A DNA stretch of 64,000 nucleotides from Cryptomeria japonica (taxonomy: Eukaryota; Streptophyta; Pinopsida; Cupressales; Cupressaceae): the NCBI RefSeq assembly GCF_030272615.1, contig NC_081411.1:160163471-160227470 (forward strand), in the 5' to 3' direction. A program made the position numbers and the translations under genes. A model generated the notes under the pieces. The model had not been told where the DNA came from, did no database searches, and saw only the letters and a program-made list of their open reading frames with translations. Below, piece after piece: positions 1 through 11,800 of the stretch (its first letter is position 1; each line of letters begins with the position of its first letter).

Positions 1-1081
1 TTAATGTTCTAGTAAACAGTTTTGTAAGCAACCTTTGGTCATAAGCAAAATCGGTACATATTGTTTGAAAGGTCTTAACATGTGTTAGAGGATCACCCTT
101 ACCATTATAAAGCTCCAACTGTGGGATTTCAACATGCTTAGGGGGAATAGCTCGAACAATGTCAAGAGAAAGTGCGCTCGCAACATCAAATGTGGGCACA
201 CTAAACTTAGATTGATTCATAGAGGCAATTTGTTGCTGTAAAGAAGAGACAGTTTGTGCAAGATTGTTAATGGTCGCTTCAGTCGAAGAGTTCGTACTAG
301 ACGTGTTAGATTGTGATGGAGGTATTATGTTATTGAAAGAAGGTATTGATTGAGAGTAAGGTGGCGGGACACTATGATAGTTATTCATAGGAGATGATTG
401 GAAAGGAGGAACACTACAAGGAGGAATGGAATGGTTAAACAAATTGCCCCCTTGTGCCAGGTTCATTTGTGGAGATGTAATAGGGACAGTCATTGAAGGA
501 ATGAATGAAGAAGTTGGATTAAATGAAGGAAGAGGGTTAATTGAAGAAGAAGGATTGCCCCCATGACTGGTGATCATAGGTGGAATGTCTTGTATTGAAG
601 TTGTCATTATGTTTGATGTAAAAGTAGGTATACTAGCAATAGAAGTTGTCAAAGGAATAGAATGATTAACTTGAGTAGGAGGTTGTGTATAACCTAAAGT
701 TTCAACACAACTCTTCATAGGCATCACATTCGAATCCACGATGTGTGCAATACCATGCAAAATATCAATTCCATTCTTATCACTTTGAACCATACGTTTT
801 AGACCCTCAATTAAAGAAAGAGCTTGACTATCAGGATACTCTTGAGACGTCCATTGCTGAAAATCATCAAATTGGTTATCCAATTTCAAAAGTTGTTCTA
901 CAGAAACCTCATGGAGAGTTTCTTCATCATTAAGAGGATTAGAGGAATTACCTATGTCCTCGTTAAAAAGGCCATTCAAATTAGGTTCCATCTCCTCGGT
1001 AATTAAACCTCGGAAGGACTTAATTCTAAGGCTTCGTCTAACAGGAATAGTGTAAGTAGGGCTTATTGTTGTAAAACTCAT
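1..1081 (-). CDS. gag: Ty3/gypsy gag polyprotein, N-terminal part (runs off window edge)
   Basis: An open frame of 360 codons begins at an ATG at 1081 and runs leftwards off the window with no stop or frameshift. The first ~130 residues are mixed and mildly acidic. Residues ~130-290 are low complexity, rich in Ser, Pro, Asn, Thr and Ile. Near residue 320 comes ELYNGKGDPLTHVKTF, the usual opening of the Ty3/gypsy gag core that packages element RNA into cytoplasmic particles. It sits ~1.2 kb downstream of an LTR and primer-binding site on the same strand, so the order LTR-leader-gag is correct. An unbroken frame is unusual here, where most other element genes are broken, and suggests a recent insertion. 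Zinc knuckle and pol would lie beyond the left edge. The gag assignment is firm; the lineage is not resolved. Confidence 0.85.
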   Translation of the reverse strand, partial: MSFTTISPTYTIPVRRSLRIKSFRGLITEEMEPNLNGLFNEDIGNSSNPLNDEETLHEVSVEQLLKLDNQFDDFQQWTSQEYPDSQALSLIEGLKRMVQSDKNGIDILHGIAHIVDSNVMPMKSCVETLGYTQPPTQVNHSIPLTTSIASIPTFTSNIMTTSIQDIPPMITSHGGNPSSSINPLPSFNPTSSFIPSMTVPITSPQMNLAQGGNLFNHSIPPCSVPPFQSSPMNNYHSVPPPYSQSIPSFNNIIPPSQSNTSSTNSSTEATINNLAQTVSSLQQQIASMNQSKFSVPTFDVASALSLDIVRAIPPKHVEIPQLELYNGKGDPLTHVKTFQTICTDFAYDQRLLTKLFTRTL

Positions 1082-2268
1082 GCACTAGAGAGAGAGAGAG
1101 AGAAGATTTTGAATTTAGAGGTAGCAAATTTCAATAAAATCAGCCAATCTCCTAGATTTAAGCTGTTAAATGCAATCAAAACAATCTCCCGAAATTTCAG
1201 AAAAAATGTCAGGGACCATGGCGAACGGAGTGCACACGGTCCTGGCAACTTTTTTTGAAATTTTTAGGGATGAAAGTTATGATGATTTTAAAGCTAATCT
1301 GAAAAAATTGAGTGATTTTACGATCTGTAGATAGGCCAAATTAAAGTTGCAATCTCAAAATTGAACCCTACCAAGATTGTTGAAAAATGCAGAATTTGAA
1401 TTTTGAAAAAGAGAGGGAAACTGAAATTTTGAACTTTATGATTTTAGAGGGAATATCAATAGCAATGTAGGTTTTGAAATTTAAAAATTGACTCGATTTC
1501 AAACAAAATTCAATTTTGAAAGTGGAAATCAAGGTTGTTGCAATTAAACACTTAATTTCAAAAGTCACAAACTGCAAAAATTTGAATAAAGCACTGAAAT
1601 TTTGAATGAATGCCAACACACTTTTCAGATTTAGGACAGTAAGAAACACAATTTTGACATGAATTTCAATTTCAATAATTTTTGAATGATTATAAGCTTT
1701 AATCCAAGCAATCACTAGACCAACTTTGACTTTAATTTTGAAAGTGTTAGAATTGATGAAATCAGCCAAAATTCTGGATTTTAGCAGAAAAATACAGTAA
1801 GATCTAGCTCCTGAAATTTCGGAAAAAATGTCAGGGACGATGGCGCTCGAGGTGCACATGGTCCTCGCAACTTTTTTCCAAATTTTCAGAGATGAAAGAT
1901 ATTATGATTTTGTTGCGGAATCCAAAGTTACAGCCGATTTGGAGGTGTTTTGATTAGTGAAATCATCAGTCAAAGGCTGAAGCAAGAGGGTTTTAAAAAT
2001 TAGGGTTTTGACACTTAACCACTTAATTTTCAGAATTAAAGCACAAATATGAATTGACAATTTGCAGTAGGAGGGCAGATCTGAAACAAGCATTAACAAT
2101 TAAACATTTCACAAGCTTAATTACTAAAAAGAAAATTTTAGGGTTTTTATGCAATTCACCTCTAAAATTTGCAAAAGATCAAACATGGAAATGTAATTAA
2201 GGAAGCAAATTTGTTAGATCTAACCATGAATAATTAGAATTAGGATGTTCATGTTGGGTTCACCAAAA
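1082..2268 (-). other. Untranslated leader of the minus-strand gypsy element
   Basis: AT-rich sequence between the LTR/primer-binding site and the gag ATG. It has a GA microsatellite at 1086-1103. A ~45-bp block containing 'tgtcaggga' ... 'gtgcaca' ... 'ggtcct' occurs at about 1207-1254 and again at 1827-1875; a related block sits in the LTR near 2620-2660. No convincing coding potential was seen on either strand. Confidence 0.6.
2248..2266 (-). promoter_or_regulatory. Putative primer-binding site
   Basis: On the minus strand the LTR ends ...TTTACA and after TTT is followed by TGGTGAACCCAACATGAA. TGG complements a tRNA CCA end, so this is where reverse transcription would start. The tRNA was not identified. 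Confidence 0.55.
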
Positions 2269-3528
2269 TGTAAAGCAGAAAAATCGAACCCTAGGTGTTC
2301 CCCCACTCCAAGGAGAGAGAAGGTCACTAGGATTGACGGTTTTCACTTAGGAGAGACTTTACATTCAAAAGAGGGGTCGAAACCCATAAGATCCAATCCC
2401 ACACAATGCAAGATCGGATTCTAAATGAGTTTCAAGGATTAAGACAGCAAGGCTACCCTCTTTTGTAAAGAATGTAGATAGAAGGATTGAACTAGGAGTG
2501 CATGTAAAGTAAGAAAGATTCGCTTATAAACAGAGATAGGAATATGGGATGAAGCTACGGACCTGGAATTAGCAGTAAAATGTCGAGATGATGCTGTTCT
2601 GCAAATTTGAGTGAAAGTTGACAGGAGGATGGCGCCCGGCGTGCACACGGTCCTCTGAAAAATCCGCGAAACGAAGGGGGATCTGTTCGTCTCTGCACAA
2701 GGATTCCAGATCTTCAATTACAGCTGCGTACCTGTAACCTACACACAGAAAAGAGAGGACGATTGCGGGGTTAGGGATTAGGGGTTTGCCTTTAGGTCAA
2801 ATGCCAGTTTTGGAATTAACCAAGAAATGAGAATGCTGTAAATGTAAATGTTTGTAATGTAAACAAGTATTGATACCTTGTCGTAAGAATGTTTGTATTC
2901 TTACAAGCAAAGGTGTAATGAATGTTGTATTTTGTATGTTGTAAGTGATCTCCTCTTCAATGGTTGAATCCTTGTCTTGAATGCAACACTTAGCCTTGAA
3001 TGGAGACTTAGAATGCTCAATTGCTTGAAGGAATGCTAGAATGCTTGAATGTTTGAATGTTTGCCTAGCGCTTCTGCCTCTTGTATGCATATGTTTTTCC
3101 CTTTTTCCTTCCTCCCTTTCTAGGAGAGGAAAAGTAGTTTATATACTTGTCAATTAGGGTTGATAGACTAATTTTTCCGACCTTAAGCTGACCTAGAAAC
3201 ATTATTTTCCAAATTGCAAATTTAAAGACCCGATGCCCAAAAGAGACCGGGCCCAAAATAGGGTCAGGGACTAGGGCGTTGGGCGCCATGGTCCTGGGGG
3301 ACCAGGGCACTAGGTGCCATGGTCCTAAAGGACCAGGGTACTGGACGCCATGGTCCCACCTCCCAGGACAACAAGGTGCAAGGAAGGATCAGGCCACAGT
3401 GCAGAAATATGCAGTTTTTGGTGTCATAAACAGGTTTCGGGGTCTCTATTCAAGTTCAGTGTTGCGCCGCCATCGTGAAGACCCAAATGCAGTCGAAATT
3501 GCAAGTGTCACAATTTTAGGATGCTACA
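2269..3528 (-). repeat. 5' LTR of the minus-strand gypsy element (family E)
   Basis: In element orientation it starts TGTAGCATCCTAAAATTG at 3528 and ends ...GCTTTACA at 2269 (1,260 bp). It is a clear relative of the solo LTR at 28842-30069, which fixes both ends. Flanking 5-mers differ (caaaa left, atttc right), as expected when only one LTR of a full element is in view. It contains repeated CTGGTCC/GGACCAG inverted pairs at about 3285-3360. Confidence 0.85.
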
Positions 3529-3552
3529 ATTTCATCTAGAGTTGATGGTCCA

Positions 3553-3750
3553 TTATGAGGGTGTTGATAAATTATTTGAATAATCTCCCAAATTCCATTC
3601 TGCAATGCTTCCAAGTAAGTACATTTTTTCCTTCCAATAACTAAAGTTTGTTCCATCAAACATCAGTGCTTTAACATGAAGGTCTTGTGCTATCTCTAGA
3701 TCTACCAAGCGGTTAAGCTGTGCAAAGAGGAACCAATGCTTTGATACCAA
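3553..3750 (-). pseudogene. Ty1/copia gag N-terminal fragment
   Basis: Minus-strand reading gives a short frame with MFDGTNFSYWKEKM, the conserved opening of plant Ty1/copia gag (the DUF4219/UBN2-type region). It starts just after a tRNA-Met-type primer-binding site (3738-3749) and ends where the neighbouring gypsy LTR begins (3528). The gypsy element has probably inserted into or truncated this copia element. The rest of gag would be left of the window. Too short to be functional as seen. Confidence 0.7.
3738..3749 (-). promoter_or_regulatory. Primer-binding site of Ty1/copia element
   Basis: Minus strand TGGTATCAAAGC, one base from the standard initiator tRNA-Met site TGGTATCAGAGC, two bases after an LTR end. 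Confidence 0.75.
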
Positions 3751-3751
3751 T

Positions 3752-4450
3752 TGTTGAACACCTGGTAGGATTGAGAGGGGGGTGAATCAGTTTGGAACTT
3801 CAAAATATATTATTGATAAAGAATATTAACTTACTTAGTAATAACACATTAATCATTGATACATAAGCATCAACAATCAACATATGAACACCATATTTAC
3901 GTGGAAAACCCAAATAGAGAAAAACCACAATAAGAATAAAAATCACAATATGATTAACAATGTTTACAATGTTTTAGGATTACTAACAAAGAGCACCAAC
4001 ACCTGGAGGACTTGCATAACTAAGGCACACAACCTTAGGAAAGATACAAATAGGGCATTCTAAACTGAAGATCACTTCTTCGGGATAAGATACAAACTAC
4101 TATTGAAGGACTCACTGCCAATCAAGAATGAATGAAAGAGGGATGCAGTGAATGTTATCTATTGTGTGTGAGGAGGATGTTTTGTGATGTTTTTTTGCTC
4201 TTGTACATGAGGAATAATGTAGACATTGGGTGCACCATTTGGTCTGATTGTGCATAGGAGTTGAAACGTTGAACTTGTAGAGGACTGATGATATTTCCAA
4301 GCATGTTTATTATCTACTTTCCAAACTTTCCTAGTAACCAAATGATATGCATTTAGAACTTGGATAGAAAAAGAAATTTTATACATAGAAATATATGTTT
4401 GTGCAAGAGAAGATGAATTTGGTTGTGTATACTTACTAGTGTATAAAATC
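3752..4450 (-). repeat. 5' LTR of Ty1/copia element (right end approximate)
   Basis: Minus-strand LTR end ...GTTCAACA at 3752 sits two bases from the primer-binding site. The LTR extends rightwards; its start was not resolved, and 4450 is a guess. Text such as the line around 3770 (ggattgagaggggggtgaatc) is the usual terminal sequence of a plant copia LTR. 4450-5357 is AT-rich with no recognisable gene. Confidence 0.55.
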
Positions 4451-4779
4451 ATTTAACATCTTTTATACTTTTACGTTGGACAACATAGAAGATAAGTTTG
4501 AATACAAAAAATTGTATTGTACATGATTACATTTATACATGTATATATTTTTGATAGACATATATGCATACATAAACATAATAATCCATTCAGATATATT
4601 TGATTGGATCTAGTCTTATTATTGTGCTACTTTTGCATTGTGTCACAATTAAGAAATGGATTTCAAATTCAGGGAGAAGCAATTATATATGATTTTATTG
4701 ATTCATTTACCTTGGCAGTTTGAATTGAATATAAATAAATCTTATATATTAATATAAATAAATATCTAATGTATCTAAT

Positions 4780-4866
4780 GTATGTATGCATGTATGTATG
4801 TATGAATATGTGTATGTATGTATATATGTATGTATGTATGTATGTATGTAAGCATGCATGCATGTA
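4780..4866. repeat. TATG/TGTA microsatellite
   Basis: Imperfect (tatg)n tract with a few TATA and CATG interruptions. Confidence 0.9.
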
Positions 4867-5357
4867 GGTAGATATCTAAGCATATATTGCCAATTTTGGA
4901 TATGTTTGTAAATACGTATGAAAAGCTTGATGCCTAGGTTGGTTATTATGGCAGTGAGTAATCAATTTTTCTTCAAGGTTTTATCATAAATGTTGTACCT
5001 TCATTGTTCATATAAATAATGTTCCTACATGTAGCCCAGATTGAAAACATAGAAAAACCAAAAATATATAATCAAAATTTATTTGTTTAATCAATATGAA
5101 AGAGGATAAAACCCTTATTTATTTGTATTAAACCCTTTAGTGTTAGTCATAGAATCACGATAGAAAGGTGACATTATCTGAATGTGTTATAACCTATAAA
5201 AGAGTTCTAATATATTATGCTTGAAACTTAGGGAAGTATTATACTCATGAGTTAATCATAAGAATGTATTAACATGTGGCAATAGCTAAGATCTGTGAAT
5301 TGTGAATACACAAAGTGGAAGTTCTTTGTCAGAATTATAATTCAATAACTTTAGTCA

Positions 5358-6258
5358 AGTTGGCAAGAGACACTACATTCATGATCATATGTTGTCATTG
5401 ATGGAAACTTAAGTCAAATATCCAATCTCTAGTTCATGATTCATTCATTTTGGAAGATTGATTGGGGTCTAATGAGGTATGGTAAGAAGAACAATGTATC
5501 TGGCAGAGTGTTCAGTCTGGTGGTCAGCGGATTATTTTGGGTGAGTATTTTTCCTTGCGGGTCTGGGAGATGTATTGTGGATATGCAATTTACCTTATTC
5601 CAGGTTTGTGGCCTCCGGTGTTAAGTTTGGTGTTGGTTGGAAGATTCGGTTGATAGTTTTTCTAGTAGAACAATATTTTGGTGTAGTAGTGTGTGAAATT
5701 CATTGTGCAGATCATGCAGAATAATTTTGATGGTTGTTTGTGTGTTCAAGGTCAATGAGCCAACATATGGGAAGCATGTGGACATCTTATTTTCATTTTT
5801 CTAGTTGTTTTTGGATCAAATTAAGCCGACTTGGGTAACATGTTTCATGTTGCATGTTAAGCAGTTCTTTGGGCCGACATGGAATTGATTTAATTTGATT
5901 GTACAGATATATTAGTCTGATTGATATGATCATTTGGGATGTCAATGGTGATGTAATAAGTGTGTATGAGTGATTGTGCATAGGTTCATGTTGGTGTTTG
6001 AGAGATTTGTGCTCTGGTATAATGCAAAATATCAGAGCAGAGCAGAGTAGCAGAGAAAAGTGTGATCATGTGTTTTGTGCTTAACCGAAACTATATTCAT
6101 GCATTTTTTGATGCTATTTAATAGTTAATACTCTCTTGTATCTTTTAAAATCATTTTGTAAGGTAGTGAGCCTTCCAGGTTGTAGCCCTTATTTGTAATT
6201 GAGTAGTGAGCTCTAGGAAGTGTGCCTGAATGCATGTGTATTCCCTTTATGTAATGAG
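5358..6258 (+). repeat. Truncated 5' LTR of short element B
   Basis: Aligns with 7674-8560 as a direct repeat, from 'gttggcaagagacacta' through 'gtgtgcctgaatgcatgtg'. The first base is A instead of T. Similarity stops near 6258, well before the end of the other copy, so the LTR end, primer site and gag start have been deleted. Confidence 0.75.
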
Positions 6259-6339
6259 CAAGAGCATGAAAGAAAAATCATAATTTTGAAACATGAACTT
6301 ACCACTACTAATGAGTAAAAAGAAAAATTCAATCCTAGC

Positions 6340-7450
6340 CCAACTAAGCTAGATGAAATGATACAAAGTCAGAAGAATAAAGGCGATATGGAAGGACTTG
6401 GATTTGAGAAAGGAGAAAGCTCTGGATTGTGGCAAAGCAATACTAAACCTCAGAAGAACAAGAGATCTCTGGTAGGATAACCTAATGCTTATAATCTCAA
6501 TGGTAAATGCTCTGATTGAAATAAATCTGGTCATATGGCAAATCAATACAGAAATAGAGAAAATCATAATAATTCATCATTCTCCGGACAATGTTTCAAT
6601 TGCAATAAATATGGTCATAAGTCAGTTGATTGTAGAAGTAAGTTAAATAGGAGAAATATAAGATGCTATGCTTGTGGAAGATTTGGACATATTGCTAACC
6701 AATGTAGATCAAAGGGAGATCAAAGTAATTTTAGGCCTAATTAGAGAAACAACAGTGTTTGCTATGCTTGCAACAAATCTAGTCACATTGCTAAATTTTA
6801 TAGAAGGAAGAATGTGAAGAATGCTCTAATAGAAAAGAAAAAATCTGATGATAAGGGCAAAGTGAAGGTTGAGGAAATCAAAGAGCAGTGCAAGAAGAAA
6901 TGGGTCCGCACCTAATTCTGGTGCTGGAACCTCATCCGACAACTAAACTAAGACCCTCTAGTTGTTGCAGTTGACCCTCCGATTCTTCAGAAGAATGCAA
7001 AAAAAGAAAAGGTGGAGGTCAAGGTTGAAGTCAAGATTGAAGCATAAGACACTACATATATTGAGAAGAAGTTTAAGGTGCATGAAAATGAGCTTGAATT
7101 CATATCTTAGTCAGTTGATTCCCTGACATCATCATTGAGTTGTCATGAGAATTAGGCAATATCTATACTTGAGAAAATTAGAAGCCTGCACCATGATCGA
7201 GAGAAAATAATTGGGAGAGTTAGTGAAGTTAGGAGTCTTATTACGCCTAAGCTGGACATTATCCAGAGTGCCTTCAAAGATACTCAAGATGCTCTGGCCA
7301 GTGGTGATCTGAATAATCTAAAGACAATAGAGGAAAAAGTTTATTTGCTTAGTGGGTTCATAACCATATTGGAGACTCTACAGAAAGGCTAGGACAACCA
7401 CTTGGATTCATTAAAGAATTCTTATGCTGATATCTTAGAATTTCTGTGAG
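6340..7450 (+). pseudogene. Degenerate gag of element B with four zinc knuckles and coiled coil
   Basis: In one plus-strand frame with several stops there are four CCHC-type knuckles: a first one broken by a stop, then CFNCNKYGHKSVDC, CYACGRFGHIANQC and CYACNKSSHIAKF. Upstream is the string NAYNLNGKC, matching NAYKFNGKC before the knuckles of element A (38.7 kb). After a basic stretch, 7080-7450 reads as a broken heptad-rich segment (LEKIRSLHHDREKIIGRVSE) like the C-terminal coil of A's second reading frame. So B looks like an internally deleted member of A's family. Knuckles normally bind genomic RNA in the particle. Stops (e.g. after the second knuckle set at 6742) make it non-functional. 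Confidence 0.75.
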
Positions 7451-7659
7451 TATATAAGGACTGTGTGTGCATGTGTAAATAGCATTTTAGATTTCTAGAA
7501 CTATACCTTTCTCATTGATTTCAAAGGGGGAGAATAGTTGATTGAAAAATGTTGATCTTAGGGGGAGATTCTTGATTCTTTGATTCTTTTGAGTCCGACA
7601 GTTTGATTTTGGTTTTGATCCAACACTTAGTCATTTTTCACTAAGTGTTGCCATCAATT

Positions 7660-7673
7660 CCAAAGGGGGATAT
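7660..7673 (+). promoter_or_regulatory. Polypurine tract of element B
   Basis: ccaaagggggatat immediately before the 3' LTR, the plus-strand primer position. The same arrangement is found at 43032-43045 in element A. Confidence 0.75.
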
Positions 7674-8700
7674 TGTTGGCAAGAGACACTACATTGATGA
7701 TCAGATGTTGTCATTGATGGAAACTTAAGTCAGATATCCAATCTACAGTTCATGATTCATTCATTCCAGAAGATTGATTGAGGTCTAGTAAGGTCTGTTA
7801 AGAAGAACAGAGTATCCGATAGAGTGTTCAGTTTGGTGGTCAACGGATTTTTTTGGTTGAGTATTTTTCCTTGCAGATCTGGGAGATGTATTGTGGATAT
7901 GCAATTTACCTTATTCCAGGTTTGTGGCCTCTAGTGTTAAGTTTGGTGTTGGTTGGAAGATCCGATAGGCAGTTTTTCTGGTAGAACAATGTTTTTGTGC
8001 AGTAGCGTGTGAAGATTCATTGTGTGGATCATGCAGAGTAATTTTGATGGTTATTTGTGTGTTCAAGATTGATGAGCCGACATATGGGAAGTATGTGGGC
8101 ATCTTGTTTTGGTCTGCCTAGTTTTTTTTGGATTGGATTCAGCCGACTTGGGTAACATGTTTCATGTTGCGTGTTATGTGGTTCTTTGGGCTGACATGGA
8201 ATTGATTTAATTTGGTTGTGCATATATATTAGTCCGATTGATATGATCATTTGGGATGTCAATGGTGATGTAAGAAGCATGTATGAGCTATTGTGTGTAT
8301 TTTCACGTGTGTGGTTGATAGATTTGTGCTCTGGTATAATGCAGAATATCATAGTAGAGTAGAGTGTGATCATGTGTATTGTGCTTAACCAAAACTATAC
8401 TTAGGCATTTGTTGATGTTATTTAATAGTTCATACTCTCTTACATATCTCTTAAAATTATTTTGTAAGGCAGTGAGTCTTCCAGGTTGTAGCCCTTATTT
8501 GTAACTGAGTAGTGAGCTCTAGGCAGTGTGCCTGAATGCATGTGCATTCCCCTTATACAATATTTTTATACTTCTAACATAGTATATTAATATTGTGGGT
8601 TTGAATCCCACCATGATTTTTCCCTTAACTGGGTTTCCATGTAAAAAACTTGGTGTTATGGTGTTGGTAATCTGGTGTTACAGGATTGTCTATGGTTGTA
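7674..8700 (+). repeat. 3' LTR of element B (end approximate)
   Basis: Starts TGTTGGCAAGAGACAC after the polypurine tract and repeats 5358-6258. Its later part, around 8590-8660, has 'aatcccacca' ... 'gggtttcc', resembling the corresponding part of the A LTR. The end was not located precisely. Confidence 0.65.
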
Positions 8701-8830
8701 TGGTCGATTGGGTTATGTATAACATAGCACTAGGACTTAGATGGCACGAACTTTGTTGGTTTCCTTTATCTACACATATTATAAAGGGTAGGGTCAATTC
8801 CAAATGGAATTTTTGTGGATGACCACTGGT

Positions 8831-11800
8831 TTGTAGTTAGAGGAAAAAAACTTAGGTGATGCTCTCCCTCTTGTAGATAAATCATTAAGACTTGTGAGAC
8901 GGAGGAAGGATTTCAGATACAATTTTTTTTTGTAGCATCATAGATTGTACTCAATTCATTATGGATTCCAATTTCACACTCTCCTAGCACTTATTTTAAT
9001 TTTCCCATTCCTCTCTGCATTATAAGACCTTTTAAAATAATATTTGATTCAATATTATGAGTCCTATTTCACTTTAATATATCAACACTTCATTATTTGG
9101 GCCCTTAATTTAAGTGTACCCTTTATCTTATTTTATTTCAAGCTTCTATGAGTCCTATGTCATTTTAAAGTTAAATGTAGTTTTTCCTACACTTAAATAT
9201 TATCAATTTTCATATAAATTGTAGTTTTGATATGTGAAAATGATAATTCTAAGTTGGCCAATAGGTGAACTTTGAGATTTCTATATAATGCATCCCTCTT
9301 AAATCATTTTATCATCTCATTCTTACATCATTCCTTCACTTCAAGATCAATTATTCCAATTCAAGAGAACCTCTGAATCTAAGGAGGAACATGTTACAAC
9401 AAGTCAACTTCTATTATGTTTTCAAGGTGAATTTATGATTGATTTTATTATGATTCATCATGTCATTGCATCAACACATGGAGGACTTATCATGAGAGAA
9501 TTACATCATCAATTGAAAGTATAATCATTTCAATTAAGCATTTCCATTTAGGAATTTATATTCCTATTCATCATTGATGTAGGGTTGATTCCCAACATAG
9601 GATTTGATTAAGGCCAACCCCTATCAACCCCAAACACCATTTCTCTCATCTTGTGTGAAGATCCAGGCTTAGAAATGGGTTATAGGCTCAAATAGAGTGC
9701 ATAGGAGCACAATACACATAGAGTCAAACTCAGTGGCAATTAGTTAATTAGAAAATAAAAGGATTAGGGTGTCTAACACCCATGTTCCAAGACTAGGGTT
9801 CCTAATGCAATAGTCCAAGTGATTCAACTTAAAATTTGGCCAGATAAAAGGATAGGAGCTCTTGAGTTAAGTTTGATACCTATGTTGCACTTGAACACTT
9901 GTTTGGACAAGGATGTCTAACAATATTGTCCATCTAGTTTTAGCTTATATTTTTGTGATAGGTTCCTTTTTATATCCCCTTTTGAGATCTAGGTTTGTTC
10001 TCTGATTAAGAGTGCTAGATTTACTTGTTTATGTTGTTCATGTTATCAATTTTGTACCTTATATCCTAGTTCTTTACATTCAATTTCCAATCAATCAAAA
10101 TAAATCAATAAGATAATCAATCAATTAAGTGCCCAACTCTCACTAGTACGTTTGAAGTTGAGGCCTAATTGGTTGTTCTTTAATGTAATCGATGGAATTG
10201 GGTTTTATTCCTAGTTTGCACATTTTGGCTAGTGAATCTTTTTTTGCCTCCATTACAATTTTATATATAATATTGGTGTAATTGTAAACAAGTTGCCTTA
10301 ATGCAATGCATGCATGTAATGCGAAAGAAAAATATTGTTATAATCATTATTGCATTATTTTATATCAAATTCAATTATGTTCTGTAATGATTGTATTCTC
10401 CATAATGATCATGTTAATCAAATGAAATATGAAAGTAAAAAATTTACTTATGATTTTAGCATGTGATTATTTATTATTTTGTCAACTCTTAAGTAAATTT
10501 TTTTATGATTGTTACATGAAGTATGAAAATTCCTTGAACTCAAACCCATTTATCAATTTATAAGATTAGGAAATATGTTTAAAATTCCTAAAGTGTAGTG
10601 TTTGCCAAATGATGATACGTTTCATTAAATTTTGTTATTTAATAATTATCTCATTTTGATTTGACAGTTTTAGATATGATATCTTAGACAACAAATTCAA
10701 ATATATTGGGTGCAAGTCACTAGTGAATTATCCATTTTATCTCAAGAGTTAGCTCATACTAAGTAAAAGGCATGTTTTAATTTGAGGGACATGATTTTGG
10801 GTACAATTTATTCCAAGGGACAAAATCATACTTGGAATCTAGTTCAAGATGGGAAAAGTAGTACAAATTAGAATGGGTCCAAAGCACTAGAGTTAAAAAT
10901 GTTAAGGGTTGATAGAGTATTGGAATTTTATTAGCTTATGCATAAAATGTGTAAAATCATTACTATGATAATATATCTTAGGATAAGGCCAAAGGTAGTG
11001 TAAAATAATAAGTTGACAGTGCTAATTATGCATTTTTTTTAGCAAAAGAAAAAAGCCTATATATATATATATATTAATTAAAAAGGGAACTACATAGTTT
11101 CAAAGGGCTCTAAAAAGCCAGATGTGATTCATTCATATAGAACCATTAGCTACTTTAAAAAAACAAAAAAAAACAACAACAATAACAACAACAAAAAAAA
11201 AAACACAAAAACTATTGACCGATTCAACCTATGATACTCCTATGCATACTAACCCCATTACAAAGCCAAAATAACCCATTGTTTGATCTTGAAGCACTGT
11301 GTCTGCCACAAATTGAAAAGACTAAAAGGATTGCAACATGTCAAACAAATTAGAAAGGAAAATGGAAATCACTTGCCGGGGAAAGATTATCCTATGAGCC
11401 TGTTGATATAGGATTTCCTCCCCAAGAATCCTCTTGAAATTTTTCCTGAATTGAACACTTAATTTAAATTATCATCACTAATTTGATCATAGAAGGGAAA
11501 CTACCAATCATTGATAGGTAGAGAGATGTGGTAATTTTGTGGCTGATATTCCATGTGCTAATGTAGAGGGGATGCTCACTCAAACTAGGTTTACTTACTC
11601 TTGATGCCTCTTAGGCTGTCTCTTGAACCATCCAATAGTTCCACACTTTCCAGCCTTCCAAAGGTTGTAGGGCCCACCCTTTCTGACCTTCCTAAGGTCC
11701 TTAGACTAAGGTGACCACCTCTTGTCTTGTGAGTGTCCAACACTCCTTAATTGAGACTCTCTTACTCAACACCTTCTCACACCTTCACCAAGAGCCAACC

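Noticed and set aside
4669-4863. His/Tyr/Ile repetitive protein
   Set aside because: Translation of the TATG microsatellite.
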